A DNA stretch of 64,000 nucleotides from Chimonanthus salicifolius (GCA_013350335.1 CM023537.1:46870111-46934110); one strand, 5' to 3'. Positions 25,101 through 37,973 are shown, counted from the first letter of the stretch. Numbers and translations: made by a program. Notes: generated from the letters alone by a model not told the origin.

Positions 25101-25756
25101 ATCATTGATATATATAAACAAGGTCTCTATCATTCAACTTACGGAAGAAAAAGAGCATTCTACTTTTCTAATAAATCCTATTAGACTGGAATTTCTTTTT
25201 TACCTTCTCAAATCTACAATCACTATTAAATTAGAAATTTCATTTTCATCTTTCTACTATCTGAAATATTTTTGGGGTCTTCCAATTAGTTCATTAACTT
25301 AGCTGATTTTTGGAAAATCTCTAAATTAGAGACTCTAATCCATGCATATGCCTTTCCATTCCTTCCTCCCTTGATTATATTCATTAAATTAGACCGGTTT
25401 ACCGAGAAAAAAAAATTTTAAAAATATAATCATAGAAAGATGAGGAGATATCGTTGTTGCATGCTAAGTTAAAAATTTGGCCGCCAGATAGGCACTGATA
25501 CGTTGCATCCGCAACACATCGGTGGGTAATGGGCCCACGTGAAAATAGGGAAAATGGGCATGGGCTTGGGCACAACGTTGCCGCCTGTCATGGGCACAAA
25601 GCGCGTTTATCTGTCAATGCTGTTTTTTTTTAAAAAAAAAATTTAAAAAAAAAAAACCGTGTCTTGCAGCCTGTGTGGGATGCACGGGAAGCATGCTTTT
25701 CACTCCAAAATACAGTGCGTGTAGCGATTGAAGTTATAGAAGATATCTTTGAGCAG

Positions 25757-26211
25757 TAGTTACATTTGAATGGAGGTTACTCTTATGCTATTGCTACCTT
25801 TATTTTATTTGATAATTATAGAGGTAAAATTAAAATTTATCTTGAGAAAAAAAATCTTATTTGATAACTGTAAATATGGATAACCTGACCTATGAAGAAT
25901 TTTATGAAAATTAATATTTTTTATTAAATTTATATAATATAAAAAATAAAAATATAATTTTATAAAATATAATTTTATAAAATATAATTATTTAATATTA
26001 CTCATCAATTAAAAAATATTTTAAAATATTTGTGCTCGATAAATGCAAATAGGAAGTAAAGAGGGTGAAGGAGGGGCAATGATTTCCTAAAAATCCCCGT
26101 GCTCCAGAATTTTTGAAAAGAGAGGGAGGGGAGATTCACCCGTCCATTATCAAATAAGGGTAACGGAGATTTACCCCAATTACCCTCCCTTACCCCCATC
26201 CAAACACATCC
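25757..26211. mobile_element. Degenerate PIF/Harbinger-like MITE, right-copy twin
   Basis: Duplicate of the element at 2244-2680. Its right end is better kept: reverse-complemented it reads GGATGTGTTTGGATGGGGGT, close to the terminus at 19828. This links it to the large element in NMO intron 3. The interior is AT-rich and non-coding. Confidence 0.55.
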
Positions 26212-27406
26212 TTTAATATTTTCTTCATCATAGTGGGCCTCACAAGGGTCAAAAAAATTCTTTATAAGGGGAAACCTTACTCCCTTTTATTCACCATCAA
26301 ATTCTCAGCCAAACAGTTGAACTATCCGAACCGCTTAAACTTGAGTTCCTTAATAGATCTACGATTGGTGCAAGTTTTTTTTCCCAGATTATTTAAAGAA
26401 GCATTTATATCTCAAGGCTTTGTTTTTTAAAATATATATTTCATGCACTTGTAAAGCTTGTAATTTTATTTTGTTAAACCGATTTTTCTAGAAAGTTTTT
26501 TTTTTTTTTTTTAATGTTTGGGAATGATTCATGAGGCATTTTAGAAGTTAATGTAGTGTCTAAAAATAAAATTTTATGCATTTTATATATTTAAAAAGAA
26601 AGAATTTTTTTAAATTTATATCTGAATTTAATATTTAGGAAATATATGCTTTACCTTTTTTAAAATGATGTTTTTAAATTAATGTTTATTTGCTGTTTTA
26701 GATGATTATGTAGTGAAAAAATATCATTTTCCATGCACAAGTAATTTTTTTAATTTTTATATGAATTTTATTTTAAGGAAATATGTTATTTAAGTTTATT
26801 TGAAAGATTTTCTTTTTTTAGGTTAAATTTTATTGACTGTTTTAGATGTTAATATAGTGTTAAAATGTAATTTTTCATGCACATTTAAATTTTTTAAATT
26901 TATATCTGAATATAATTTTTAGGAAATATATGCTTTAACTTTATTAAAATGATGAGTTTTTTTACTTAATGTTTATTTACTTTTTAGATGATTATGTAGT
27001 GAGAAAATGTCATTTTCCATGCACATGTAATTTTTTCTCATTTTTGTAGAATTTTAAACAATAATTTGAATTATCGATGTCGTAACATTAAAAAAAAAAA
27101 ACATTTGAATGTCTGAATGATCACGACCTAATGATAAAATTAGGTATTCTTGGAGCTTACGATTTTCTTAATTTTCCCCAAAAATTTCAAAAAGAAATTG
27201 AAAAAAGCAATCGAAAGAGATAAAAAGCGTAGCGGCCGCTATACAACGTATTGACGCAACAGTCGTAATACGGATACATTGCGGCAGACCGATTTTTAAC
27301 CCCAGTTGCATGGCAATGAAGATGACAGAGGAAAAAAAGTTTGTCGTGAGAAAGAAGAAATGATATTTTATAGTAGAGAACTTGTTGTGGGACATGCAAT
27401 AATCGA

Positions 27407-30400
27407 TCATGCGGCGCTATTGACTAGTAGAGGACCTTGAGTTTCTTCATCTGCTGATCTCTTTAAAGTCTCGATGGCTTTATCAACCTGCAAAGCGATT
27501 GATAATGAAATTGAAATGAAATGTAGTTCAAATGGAGAAGAGAGAAGAAATGAGTACACAAATTGCTTACCTCTTTATCCCAATTTGTCCTGACTGTCAA
27601 GATGATTAGAGTAAGAGTTTGTAAGGAAACTCCCAAAATCATTCCCCACCAAATCCCCTGTACAGATCATCATTTTTTAATATAAATTTTAGAAGAGTGT
27701 TTTAGATTTACGAACATTGATGATTTTGGTTGAATTTTGAAGGAGTACATGCTTTTTAATAGAACACTTGCATACATACTTCACTTTTATTCCTCTATGC
27801 ATTCATAAGAGAGAGACAAATAGAGAGAGAATCACTACTGACCTCTACTCCTAGACTTGTTTTGAAGCCAAGAACACATCCAATTGGGAGTCCAATAATG
27901 TAGTAAGTGGTTAGGTTAACATAAGCCACAATTGCTTGCCATCCACTGCCGATGGCCACACCTGAAATCTCAAAATTCTTCCAATCAAATGCCCTATCTA
28001 GATTAGTGGCAATTTATCAAAAAAAAAAAAAAAACAATTAAAGTGTTGGGGCTGCAGCGAACCAGTCCCACATTGGAAGTATAGAGAGAAATCTAGGGGT
28101 TTATAAGTGACTTGAGTCACTCCACCTAACATGCTAGTATTTTGGGCTGGAAGCTCAGGTGCTAACAAAGTGGTATCAGAGATAGGTTTCAGGTTACCTC
28201 ATGTGGGCTCACGGAGATCTCACAAGCGAACAGGATGGCCAGCATCGCTCTCTCTGCCAGAGGGCCTCGTTCGAGGGGGGTTATTGGGGCTGCTGCGAGC
28301 GATTTCCCATTGAAAGTGTAGAGAAAGATCTAAGGGTTTATAAGTGAATTAGGTCACTCCACCTAACATGCTAGTCTTTTAGGTTGACAGTCCAAGTGCT
28401 AACAAGTGGTATCAGAACTAGGTCTTACACTACCTCATGTGGGCTCAGAAGATCCCCCACGCGAACAAGATGGCCGGAGGACCTCATTCGACAGGAGATT
28501 GTTGAGGTTGCTGCGAACAAGTCTCACATTAAAAGTGTAGAGTGAGATCTAGGTGTTTATAAGTAACTTGGGACACTCCACCTAACAAGCTAGTCTTTTG
28601 AGCTGGAAGCCCAGGTCCTAACACAAAGGAGATTTGCTTGTACATTATATGAATATAATTAGGAATCAGGAGGAGCAATGGGTCAGATCCAACTAAGTAG
28701 ATGGTAGCTGGAGCCTGATCCATTTAATAATTGGGGCTTGTAAATGAGAGAAAGAATCAGCTACATTAAGTCATTACTGGCTCAGCCAGCCCACAATTAT
28801 GATAGTTTATTCGGCCAAACCAAACTAGATTTAGACTGAGCCACCCCAACATATAGAAACATCCTTTTTACCTGATAGGATGGGTTGAATTCCATTTAGG
28901 AACACTGAGATAGCAAGCAGTGGTGTAAGATGCGAAATTGCCTCAATAACCTTAGAATCGCTAGTAAAGAGCTCGCTTAGCGGCGTCCGAAATATTAAAA
29001 CCACTGCACAGAGGATTAAACTGATGATGATACTGGTTCCAACGACGATGACGACGGAGAATCTTGCTACTCTCGGGTGACCGGCCCCAAGTTCATTGCC
29101 AACTCGAATGCTGTGAAGCCCATGAATGTATGTGAGAATTCAACAATGAACAAGGGATAGAATTTCTTTAAATTAACTTAAATTTTGAAGTAACTAATTT
29201 AAGCTGTTTTAAAGAGATGATTTATACATGAATTTGTTGACTGCAATTGGATCCTGGGCCTAAAATATGTAATGGAGTTCAGCTGGAATTTCTCAGTCTG
29301 GACTGAAGACTAATTATCATGTTTCTAATTAATTTATGGGCCATGAGAAAATAGTAGTTACAAACCTGGCTGCTGTGCTGAGGCCCAACATGAACATTAT
29401 GTCCCAGTTCCAGTAATTCATGCTGAGATGTTTCACAACAATGGAAAAGGCAATGTGTTAGCACCCGACGTATAAAATTGTCCCTGGAATGATAAAACAC
29501 AATAAAAAAAAATTCCATGTTTGAAATTCAATTTCTGAAGTCCAATGATTTTGACATGGCTTGTTAGGGTTGTAAATGGGCTGAGTCTCCAAATGGAATA
29601 ACTTAATTTCAAACAGGCCTGGCCTGATCAGATAACAATCCAGGCCCAGTTGATTGGACCTTGCCATTATACTCTGTATTGTTAGATACATGTCAAGGAA
29701 AGAAAAATACCAGACAGAAATAGAATCAAGAGAGAGTGTGGGGTCCGGAAGGAGTCCTGATATAAGCACAAGCCCTTGATTGTACCATATCTCCAAGCTG
29801 CATTCATACATGATTAGTGAAACACAATTTGATAAGTAGTAAAATAAGATCCTACTGAAATGTTCACAGAAACCCTTTTTTTTACTTCTTTACAGCTTTC
29901 TTAAGGGTTTTCTATATTTTTGGTAGGTATGTTTTTTGAGGGTTTTTATTATAATTTTTGAATGAGAGATAGCAGCAACAGTAGAGAAAGTGGGGCCTAT
30001 TTGATCCCACCATTAAATGAAAGATGAAAGAAAAGTAGAGCTTGGATCTCATGGAAGTCATTCCACCATTAAGATGTTTCATGTCAATTTATATTCCCTA
30101 CATACAAACTTAGCATGTTTGTGCTGTATGTGTACAAGTGAGCAGGAGAAGTCTACTTACCACAGCATGAAGGCAGAAGCCACAGTTAACTTGAGGTAAG
30201 GCCACAGTCCAGTAAAGGCCTTGATAGAAAACCCTGTCCAAGTTATCTTACAAGATGGGCTTAAAAGTACATAAAGCCCAGTTAAAATTACCAAGATCCA
30301 CCACGAGAAGCTCAATGTAAGAGAAGCCCCTAAAAGCCCATATTTCAAAACAAACACAACAACCCATGTCAGAAGCAAATGTAAGAGAAAGACCCCCACA

Positions 30401-33400
30401 GCTATATATGCCAAGGGGTTTACAATATTTTGGGCCTGTAAGAACCTCTGCAAGGGGCAGTTGAGGGCGAAGGCGTAGAGCTGAGGAAGCAAACCGCGCG
30501 CAAAGATTTGGCCTTGTTCTGCAATGCTATCCGATTGCCCGATGGCTCGAAGAACGGGACCAGCATACCAGTAGAGGAAAGAGAGCCCAAATGCAGCTAT
30601 CAAGTGCAGGACCATGGCTTTCTGGCAAATCAGGCCCATTGCATTGTACTTCTTTGCCCCATAGGCTTGACCGCACACCGTTTGCACTGCACTTGCCATG
30701 CCTAGCTGTGGAGAGTGATGGACTACCATCAATTATTTTAGTGCTCAGCAGTAGAGTTTTGACTTGTGAGGGATTGGATTACATTTACCAGTAATCATAG
30801 TAAATTTGATTAAAAAAATTCATTATTTGTATTTTATTATCAAGATTGTAAACAAATTTTGTGAAGAATTCCTGTAGGGATGAAACTCATGCAGGATTGG
30901 GCTGTAAGCCATATAAAAGATTATTGAGTCTCACCTGAGTTGTTGACCGAATTGCTCAACAGACCCAACCCAAGTCAACAACTCAACCAGTTTTTAGCCT
31001 AAATTTGGAGAAAAAACCATAGCAAATTTTTTGTATTTTCTAAAACTCAGGTTGGGTCTAATTGATTTTAAACTTCTGAGCCCAACCTGACCCAAATTCC
31101 ATGAATTTACAAATACATAATCCACTCCACTGACTTCTCATGTCAGGGCATGCAGATCAAGTTAATACCCGACTCAAATTTCACCCCTAATTCCAAATTT
31201 ATCATCAGCAAATAGCAACCAAAAGTTGTTTTGGATGAACACGAATACAATGCTACTACAGTGCATCAATTGATTGCGTTAGTTGAAATAGAGATTTTGA
31301 AAATCCATTATCATCCTATCTCATTTTGAAGAAAGGATTCGGTGCCGGAGTAAGTACAAGGTGAAAATATATATATATGAAGTATATAATTGGATGAGAT
31401 TAATCAATAACTTATGGCGTTTCAAATTTTAAAAATCAAGATCACGAGACTAAAATAATCAAATTGAGGTTTAATTACACATATATCCTATATATATGAC
31501 CCCTACTGATGTATGAAAATAGAAAAAAAAAAAATAGCCAAAGAAAATGCCAGTGAGACCCTTGTCGAATAAACTGGGATTTGGAAACTCAGCCATGTCA
31601 AGGAAATTTCTTCTTTTATTTGTTACTTTCTTATTTTATTTTCATTCCATTTTCGTGTGCTTTCCTTTGTATAAGAATCGCACTCGGGATTGTAAGGAAG
31701 AACAGATTACCATAAATTAATAAAACTCTTTTGGGATTTTTCCCTTATCTTCTTTTCTCCGGTGGATTCCGGACTTCTTTTTTCTCCCCTCTTTCCCGTT
31801 CGACGGTGTTCGCATGGTTCTTCCCCTTCCTGCTTCTCTTCTGCCGACGGAGATCGACGGCACCCACGGGAGTTTCTTACTGCAACACAGGACCTATTTC
31901 AGTCGCCAGTTGCCGCCGAATAGCAGGGGCGTTTCCCTTAGCTCCACCCTCCATTCATCGCCTGCTGCCCAACTGCAGCCTCTACCATCGTCGATCCAAT
32001 AACAGGGGCGTTTCCCCTGTTCACCTTCGCCTGCAACCATCTCGCAGCCCTCATTCGCCCACGGCCAGCACCTCCGCCTGTTAGCATCTCCAGCCGCTCC
32101 TATCCTTTTCTTTCAATTAATGCCATCCCACCAACTTTGGCACTTTCGGACAATTGACAACTTTTGATCCATCCATCCATTGCTTCCAGCATGTGCATTC
32201 ACCACCCCCTACCCTACTTCCTTTAATTTTATTTTATTTATTTTTCTTTATCATTAATCCTACTTAATGATTTGTTTTCCATCCAGCCTCCAGCCCTCCA
32301 CGTTTTTTTCCTAAATAACCCATCCAGATTAAACCTCCATTGACCATTTAATTAGCCCACTAAATCTCATTTATCCTATAATTTACTCTCATTGATCTCA
32401 TTAAACCCATTAATCCTTTCAATCTGATTCTACCCACGGCGTCACCTACACATTTCATCGATCATGTACATCCCTAATCAGTTTTCAGACTCATTCTTCT
32501 CATTCCATTCTACTTAATTCATTCTCCATAAAATTTCTCTATTCTTAATAATTAAACGAGTCCTATTTTATGGAGTCTATAAATCATAGAAATGGTAATT
32601 GATTGGGTCAAGTTACATTGGTTATAAGAAACTTTCTACATGACTTGACTCCATTAAATCCAACCCAACTCAACTCAATCCAAATTTATATGAAAATTTA
32701 AGAAATTAGAAAAAAAAAGAAAGAAATTTTAATTTAAAAGAAAATGAAAATGAAATTACTTAGTTTTCATTTGAGTTCGTTGATATAAGAAAGTTAAGGC
32801 AATAAGTTAGATTTCTTTACTTAATAAGTATATAACTAAAATTAATAAATAAATTATTTAAATTTTAACTTTAATTCAATTTGAATCAGATTAAACACCG
32901 ATACATATTCGAGACCGGTACATTTTTATTTTATGAGAAATCGTATCTAACTTTTCCACGTAAACAGTGACAGTGAAAGTGAGAAAATATAACTAATCAT
33001 ATTGGACTTTTCATTATTTCCAACTACCTCTACACTCTTCCATTCAATTCAATCAATTCATGCATGCCAAATAAATAGTTTTAACCATGTGCTATTTGTA
33101 ATTTTTAAAATATATTATAATCTTTAAACTGTATCAATCAATATAAACATTTTAGAGTATTGCATTTATGGAAAATCATTAGATAATGACAACTTATCTA
33201 ATTACATTTTATAAATGAAATTTTGAACACCTTTAACCAGTCGCTCTATGATTATTTACGGACCCAATTTGATCTTTGCATAATTAATAAAATTAGTGAA
33301 ATATATTATTGTAATGCATGGCTCAATTTTCACTTATAGTAGGCTCCACCTTTATAAATTCAAACTCTTTCATATATCATGGTCGAAGAGAACTCAAAAG

Positions 33401-34430
33401 GAGGAGCATTTACTCTTTCACAGAAAAATGCTGAAGTTTTGAATTTTAATAAATAAATAAGTAGCTCGTATTGTTCTAGTCAAAGACGAAATTAGATCAT
33501 TAGTGAAGACTCATATCTCTACACGCATCTCGAGTCTTCTAAGTTAATTTCATTAATCTTGAGTTGATATATATTTAAATTTGAGAAATTATTTTTCATA
33601 AATTGAGTGTCTAACTAACGCTCACGAGACTTTAAATCATAATCTTTTAAGTTGGAATTAAAATATATATATATATATATATATATAATTCACTTTATCA
33701 CTGTAAATACAATGTAAATTTTAAGAAGCTCAGTGGCATAACTTAGAATGACAGTTAAGAAGAGTCAATTACTTGGTGGGTTGTCATTCTTCAATGTTTA
33801 TATAGTCACTGATGTATGAGAAGAAATATGAAAAAAAAAAATAAGATGAAGGATGTTCCTATAGTTTCCCAAACACAAATAATACTCTCTCTATTCCCAA
33901 ATTAGTTTTCTTATATGGATTTTGAAATTGTCTCAAAATAATTGTCTTATTTGTATTTGAGTAATATAAAATGTGTTGAAAATAGATGAGATCATATGAG
34001 TGCTAAGCTTATATAGAAAGTTTCTTAAAAAATACAAATCATGCAAATGAGACCACTAAAATAAAATGGAGGGAGTAATAAAATATTTTATTTTATTTAT
34101 TGTTATGAAAAAAGGGATTACCATAATTCCATACGCGAGGCCTTGAATTCCCATATTGGCAATGGATGCACCAGCAAGTTGTAAGTCTCCCAGATGGCCT
34201 ACAAACATCTGGGTTGATAAACTGAGCATGGAATTGAAAATGGAAACAATGATGGATGCCCAAGATAGTGTCCATAGAATCTTCGACTCCCATAATGAAG
34301 CCCGTGCCAAGTCGACACATCGCACCGGCTCGCATCTCAATAGATCTTCGATAGCATCGGACGGTTGATCAACTATCGTACTTAGGCCAAGCAACGGCTC
34401 TGAGCTGCTCTCACCAACTTCTTCTCCCAT
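27407..34430 (-). CDS. MATE efflux transporter (DETOXIFICATION family), 8 exons, 507 aa
   Basis: The exons on the minus strand are 34122-34430, 30161-30705, 29711-29797, 29366-29422, 28872-29110, 27843-27961, 27571-27657 and 27407-27487 (TGA 27407-27409). All introns are GT-AG and phases join to a continuous 507-residue frame. MATE proteins are twelve-helix cation-coupled antiporters that export metabolites or xenobiotics at the plasma membrane or tonoplast. Visible marks: an acidic N-tail with SSSEPLL, MFVGHLGDLQLAGASIAN in exon 1, CGQAYGA at residues 114-120, CPLQRFLQAQN, SPSCKITWTGFS, and LEIWYNQ with Glu287 in the central helix. RVGNELGAGHPRVA marks the second half. Length is normal for the family. 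The pattern recalls the DTX40 subgroup, but the substrate is unknown. The gene is convergent with NMO. Intron 1 (3.4 kb) holds a Stowaway MITE and a GC-rich island, and intron 5 a TRIM. Confidence 0.93.
28044..28623. mobile_element. TRIM retrotransposon, tandem form, right-copy twin
   Basis: Three LTR-like repeats lie at 28044-28167, 28282-28404 and 28500-28623, with a primer-binding-site match TGGTATCAGAGA at 28171-28182 after the first. CAAAG follows the last repeat; the left flank reads TAAAG, so the 5-bp duplication seen in the left copy has one change here. It lies in MATE intron 5 and was inherited with the segmental duplication. Confidence 0.85.
31735..32105 (+). other. GC-rich island inside MATE intron 1
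   Basis: A compact C/G-rich stretch in an AT-rich intron, preceded by a TTTGTATAAGAATCGCACTC segment and a poly(A)-signal-like AATTAATAAAAC. It contains GCAGGGGCGTTTCCC and ACAGGGGCGTTTCCC about 80 bp apart. An open frame of 117 codons reads through but shows no recognisable domain and a Ser/Pro/Arg-rich bias typical of translated GC-rich DNA. It could be the leader of an LTR element or a captured exon. Confidence 0.35.
33664..33687. repeat. (AT)n microsatellite
   Basis: Uninterrupted TA/AT dinucleotide run of about 24 bases in MATE intron 1. Confidence 0.85.
33885..34075. mobile_element. Stowaway-type MITE
   Basis: The left end is CTCTCTCTATTCCCAAATTAG. The right end, reverse-complemented, is CTCCCTCCATTTTATTTTAG, the classic Stowaway CTCCCTCC terminus. 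TA dinucleotides flank both sides (33883-33884 and 34076-34077), as expected for Tc1/mariner targets. The element is 191 bp, non-coding and about 45 bp inside intron 1 from the exon 1 splice donor of the MATE gene. Confidence 0.85.
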
Positions 34431-35990
34431 TAGAATTTGAATTTATGTAGAAGCATTGGCGCAAGTGTAACTAGGTGATTCACCACCTTCATATAGGCGA
34501 TACTTGAATGGAATGGAAGGGAGAAAAGGTCTGGAGTACAGTATTATTTTATCATTTGTGGTACCGCATTTTTCTGGTGAACATGCATGTGTTCAGCTCT
34601 ACCATTCTTGGTGAGTACTAACAACCTTTTTGTAAGGTACGGTGCCGAAAGGTGGACCTACCGACCTAAGTACTACAATTTTCAAGACAAAACCTTGAAT
34701 CTTCTTAAACCTTAAACCAAACTTAGGATATGTGGATTAATTTTCAAAATACCCTAATTTTTTAGTGGAGAAAACGTCAAAGACTTTTTAATCCTTCTTG
34801 AATGCGACAAGCATGAATGAAATTAGGACTCGAAATATTTGAATGGTGTAAAAATGATAATATAGTCGGGCGGGCGTGAAATTTTATTCTTATTTGATTA
34901 TTTTAATCTGTTAATTTTTTTTTAATTTGAAAATATGAATATTTCATCAGATTATTGTTTTTTTTTATTAAACTTCATAAAGTTATGATGGTTTTAGGAT
35001 TTTTTTTATGTAAATATCTCGAAAACTTGAATTTTGTGTTAGAGTGGTTCTAAAATTTTTAATCCAATCAAAATGTTTTATACACCGTGTCAAAAAAAAT
35101 TTAGACGAAAAAACTCTTATAGCTGTAAATTGTTTGTATATTTTCTCCAAAGTTCAAATTACATATTGTAAACTGGAATGGATATCTCATATTGCAATAT
35201 AAAAAAAAAAAAAAAAATTGAAAGGGGATTGTAAGATCAACTATATTAAAAAAAAACAACTTGTCTAAAACTTGTATCCATCTAATATGTGACCTTAAAA
35301 CAGATGAATATTGTGGAAGTCTTCAATGGCTAGAAACCATCCCTCTAAAATCCATATATTGGATGGATAGAACATCACGAGAGTTAATTTGTAGAATTGG
35401 TTGATCTAACGATCCTCACTTATAATCCATCTCATAGTCTAATTGAATAAAAATTTTAAGAATAGATTAGAGATCTTGAATTCGACTTCGAATCTTATAA
35501 TTAAAACTTCAAATATTACAATGTTATAATATAGATATCATCCACTTATATTGTCACCGTGCCTTTGCGCACATGCGAGTAGAATGGTCTGCGGATAACT
35601 ATTTGAATTATTTAAATTAATGAAAGTAGTTTACTAAAACCTTAATTTGACAGATTGAATAAACTTAATCTGAACACAAATGGTGATCCCAACCCATCTG
35701 TTGTCACATGCACACCTTCTGTACAACTACGACTAAATGCATTGAAGACTTTGAAGCGTCAGGTGTCCAGTTTTATCACTAAAGCAGTAAGAGTTTAATC
35801 CTCTTTACCTGTGCAGCAACTTCTTTTCAACTATACGAACCACATGTTAGAATCTTGTATTAAATAAAATTGAGTGAGATAAACAATTTGAATTAGTTTT
35901 TTATTATGAATCTTTGAAGGAATCTCGGCACCTATAAAGACTCATAATTTTTTTAAATTGTTTAAAGTTCCAATTTTACTAATTTAAGTA
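34431..35990. other. Intergenic, upstream of the MATE gene
   Basis: AT-rich sequence without a supported gene. On the minus strand a weak TATA-like CCTATATGAAG lies near 34484-34494, some 55 bp before the MATE start codon, but I cannot confirm a promoter. Confidence 0.4.
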
Positions 35991-36157
35991 GGAGCGAAAA
36001 TTTCGATATCGGCCGATATATTTTTCTCTTATTTTTTTTCTTTTTTTTATAAAAAAAAGTATCAATATCGGCCTATATCGGTGATATATATCGGATATCG
36101 GCCGATATTAACAATATTAATATATACGATACATATCGGCCGATATCTCGACCCCTG
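35991..36157. mobile_element. ATATCGGCCGATAT palindrome cassette, copy 1
   Basis: A short element with GGAGCGAAAATTTCGATATCG at the left and, reverse-complemented, GCAGGGGTCGAGATATCGGC at the right. Both sides run into the perfect palindrome ATATCGGCCGATAT, which occurs repeatedly inside with variants such as TATCGGATATCGG. A similar layout recurs at 43534, 46818 and 55307. No coding capacity. It resembles a MITE, but no superfamily is recognised. Confidence 0.6.
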
Positions 36158-37274
36158 CTTAAAAGCATGTCAAGAAGGTAGAGATTCTGAGATGAAGTCT
36201 AAACGGTAAGCTTTTCTTGTTTTTAGATTTTTCTAATACGATCTGGTTTTTATAATCTCTAAATTCATAAATCGTTATTTAAAGGAAGGACAGTGAACAA
36301 TTCATTTAAATTTGATTTTGTTTTCCAATCCACTGATACAAGAGAATGCCTAATCTATTGAAATAGTTGGCAAACAACGTATCAAGAAGTGACAAAAGTC
36401 TTATATTAGTTAATTTGATAAATCAATGATTCTATATAATACTTGAGATATCCTACTTTCAATAGCTACTTTTTAAGAGTGAGTTATACTTTAAAAATAC
36501 TATCATGTTTTGATTTTCTAATATAGAGCCAACACAAGAGATGAGTGGCCAAAGGGTCTCACCACTCTCAATATTTTTAACAACATATGGGGTTTAAGAA
36601 ATTGACTCTTCAAAGCATATAATTTATACACCAATTTCAAACGAAAAAAATATTTTCACCCAAAAATTTCTCCATGAGCAATAATATGTCTTGACCCCAT
36701 GTAAGTTCGAATTCATACTCTCTCCTTTTCATACCCATCTTTTTTCAGTGAGTTGATTCCTACTCAAATCTAAGTCAGTTCATATTAATCTCATTGCTGA
36801 ATTGAAAATCTATCTGAAACTTATCATTTTGATCATTAACATTTAGACATTTGAAAATCACAGACTTATCAAATTCAATAGACATATTTCTTTCTTTTAA
36901 AAAAAAAAAATCATCTAAAGAATATATTCTAAACCTACTCATCCCCGGTATTGTACTTGAACCCTAAGAAACCTTGCACAATTTAGGGACAACTGTTGCT
37001 CATGGCCAATAAAACGCATTCATTTCTACTCACTGAAATGTTACATGTAGTATTTATTGCGTTCATTTGACCCTAGCATGGTGATGATGCAGTTAATCTA
37101 CGATTGTAGGTTTACATTTCGGGTTTTTAGGCCGAATAACGGCTTTCAGTGAAGAAACTCGATGTTCTCAAGGTTAGGTATGGTCTGAACTCAAGAATCA
37201 TCTTACCAATATACTTGGATTGTGGAATACACTTTAATTGGATAATAGAAAATGCATTAATAAAAGCTTAATTT

Positions 37275-37620
37275 TTTTTAATGTTGGTTAGTATATCATT
37301 CAAAGAGGAAGAAGTTCAGAAAGAAAATGTACAATATAGCCCACAGCTCGGGCAAGGCACAAAGAATCAAACTTAACGAGTCAAAATGGGTCCAAACAGT
37401 GACCCACAAAATAAGAGGCCCAAATACTAGGAGAATCAAAACAAACACCAAAAAACAAAAGAGAATTTAGGTTCTATCATTCAGGAACAACCCAGTGGCA
37501 GTGGGGAAAGCCTGTTGCACATGGGTAAGGATTGTATCATCGGCAAAGGAGTGCAGATCAGAAGGAGTTACCTTCAATCAGATTAAAATCTCGGTGCATA
37601 TCCTTCAATTCAATATACAG
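37275..37620 (-). mobile_element. LINE scrap (internally deleted 3' part)
   Basis: The + strand near 37320-37360 (GCCCACAGCTCGGGCAAGG) matches the 3' untranslated end of the LINE at 57306-63862 (GCCCACAGCCCGAGCTGGG). On the minus strand at 37536-37547 the codons read Phe-Ala-Asp-Asp, preceded by Leu-His-Ser and followed by Thr-Ile-Leu, the reverse-transcriptase core of plant LINEs. Core and tail lie far closer than in an intact LINE, so the region between is deleted. The Mutator-like element begins just beyond it. Confidence 0.5.
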
Positions 37621-37629
37621 TCAAAGTAA

Positions 37630-37973
37630 GGCAGGCCATATATACACCTGATTTTTTTGCCTATATACACTCGATTTCAAAAAGTCGAGTGTAATACTAT
37701 TTTACCCTTTCGACTTTTATCATTCGAACGAACCGTCAGTTCATTTTAAGTTCGTTTGGATGATAAGATCGTCCGAAAGAACATTCAGTACAAAATTTGT
37801 TCCTTTAGACGATCTTACATATACTCTTGTAATTGTTCGAATGATCACTTAGGATCATTCAAAATAATTGAAACGACAGAATGACTGTATTTTCAGTCTT
37901 CTCTCAGTTTAATTCGTTCAAAGGATCCTAAGTGATCCTTCAAACGATTTCAAGGGTATAAGTTTCGTAAGGT
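37630..37973. repeat. MULE left terminal inverted repeat
   Basis: Aligns base by base with the reverse complement of 42654-42995, ending at GGGTATAAGTTTCGTAAGG. It is rich in TTCG/CGAA motifs such as TTCGTTTGGATGATAAGATC. It differs from the right TIR by scattered substitutions and a few indels. Confidence 0.92.

Larger units (their letters stand above)
23567..30394. repeat. Segmental duplication, right copy
   Basis: Counterpart of 1-6842. It includes the end of NMO, the full spacer (23571-27406, no gene supported) and MATE exons 8 to 2. Beyond 30394 the right copy continues into the rest of the MATE gene, whereas the left copy has been cut. Both copies carry the same TRIM and MITE insertions, which therefore predate the duplication. 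Confidence 0.93.

Noticed and set aside
31731..32084. 117-codon ORF in MATE intron 1
   Set aside because: GC-rich translated DNA with Ser/Pro/Arg bias and several alternative open frames; no conserved motif.
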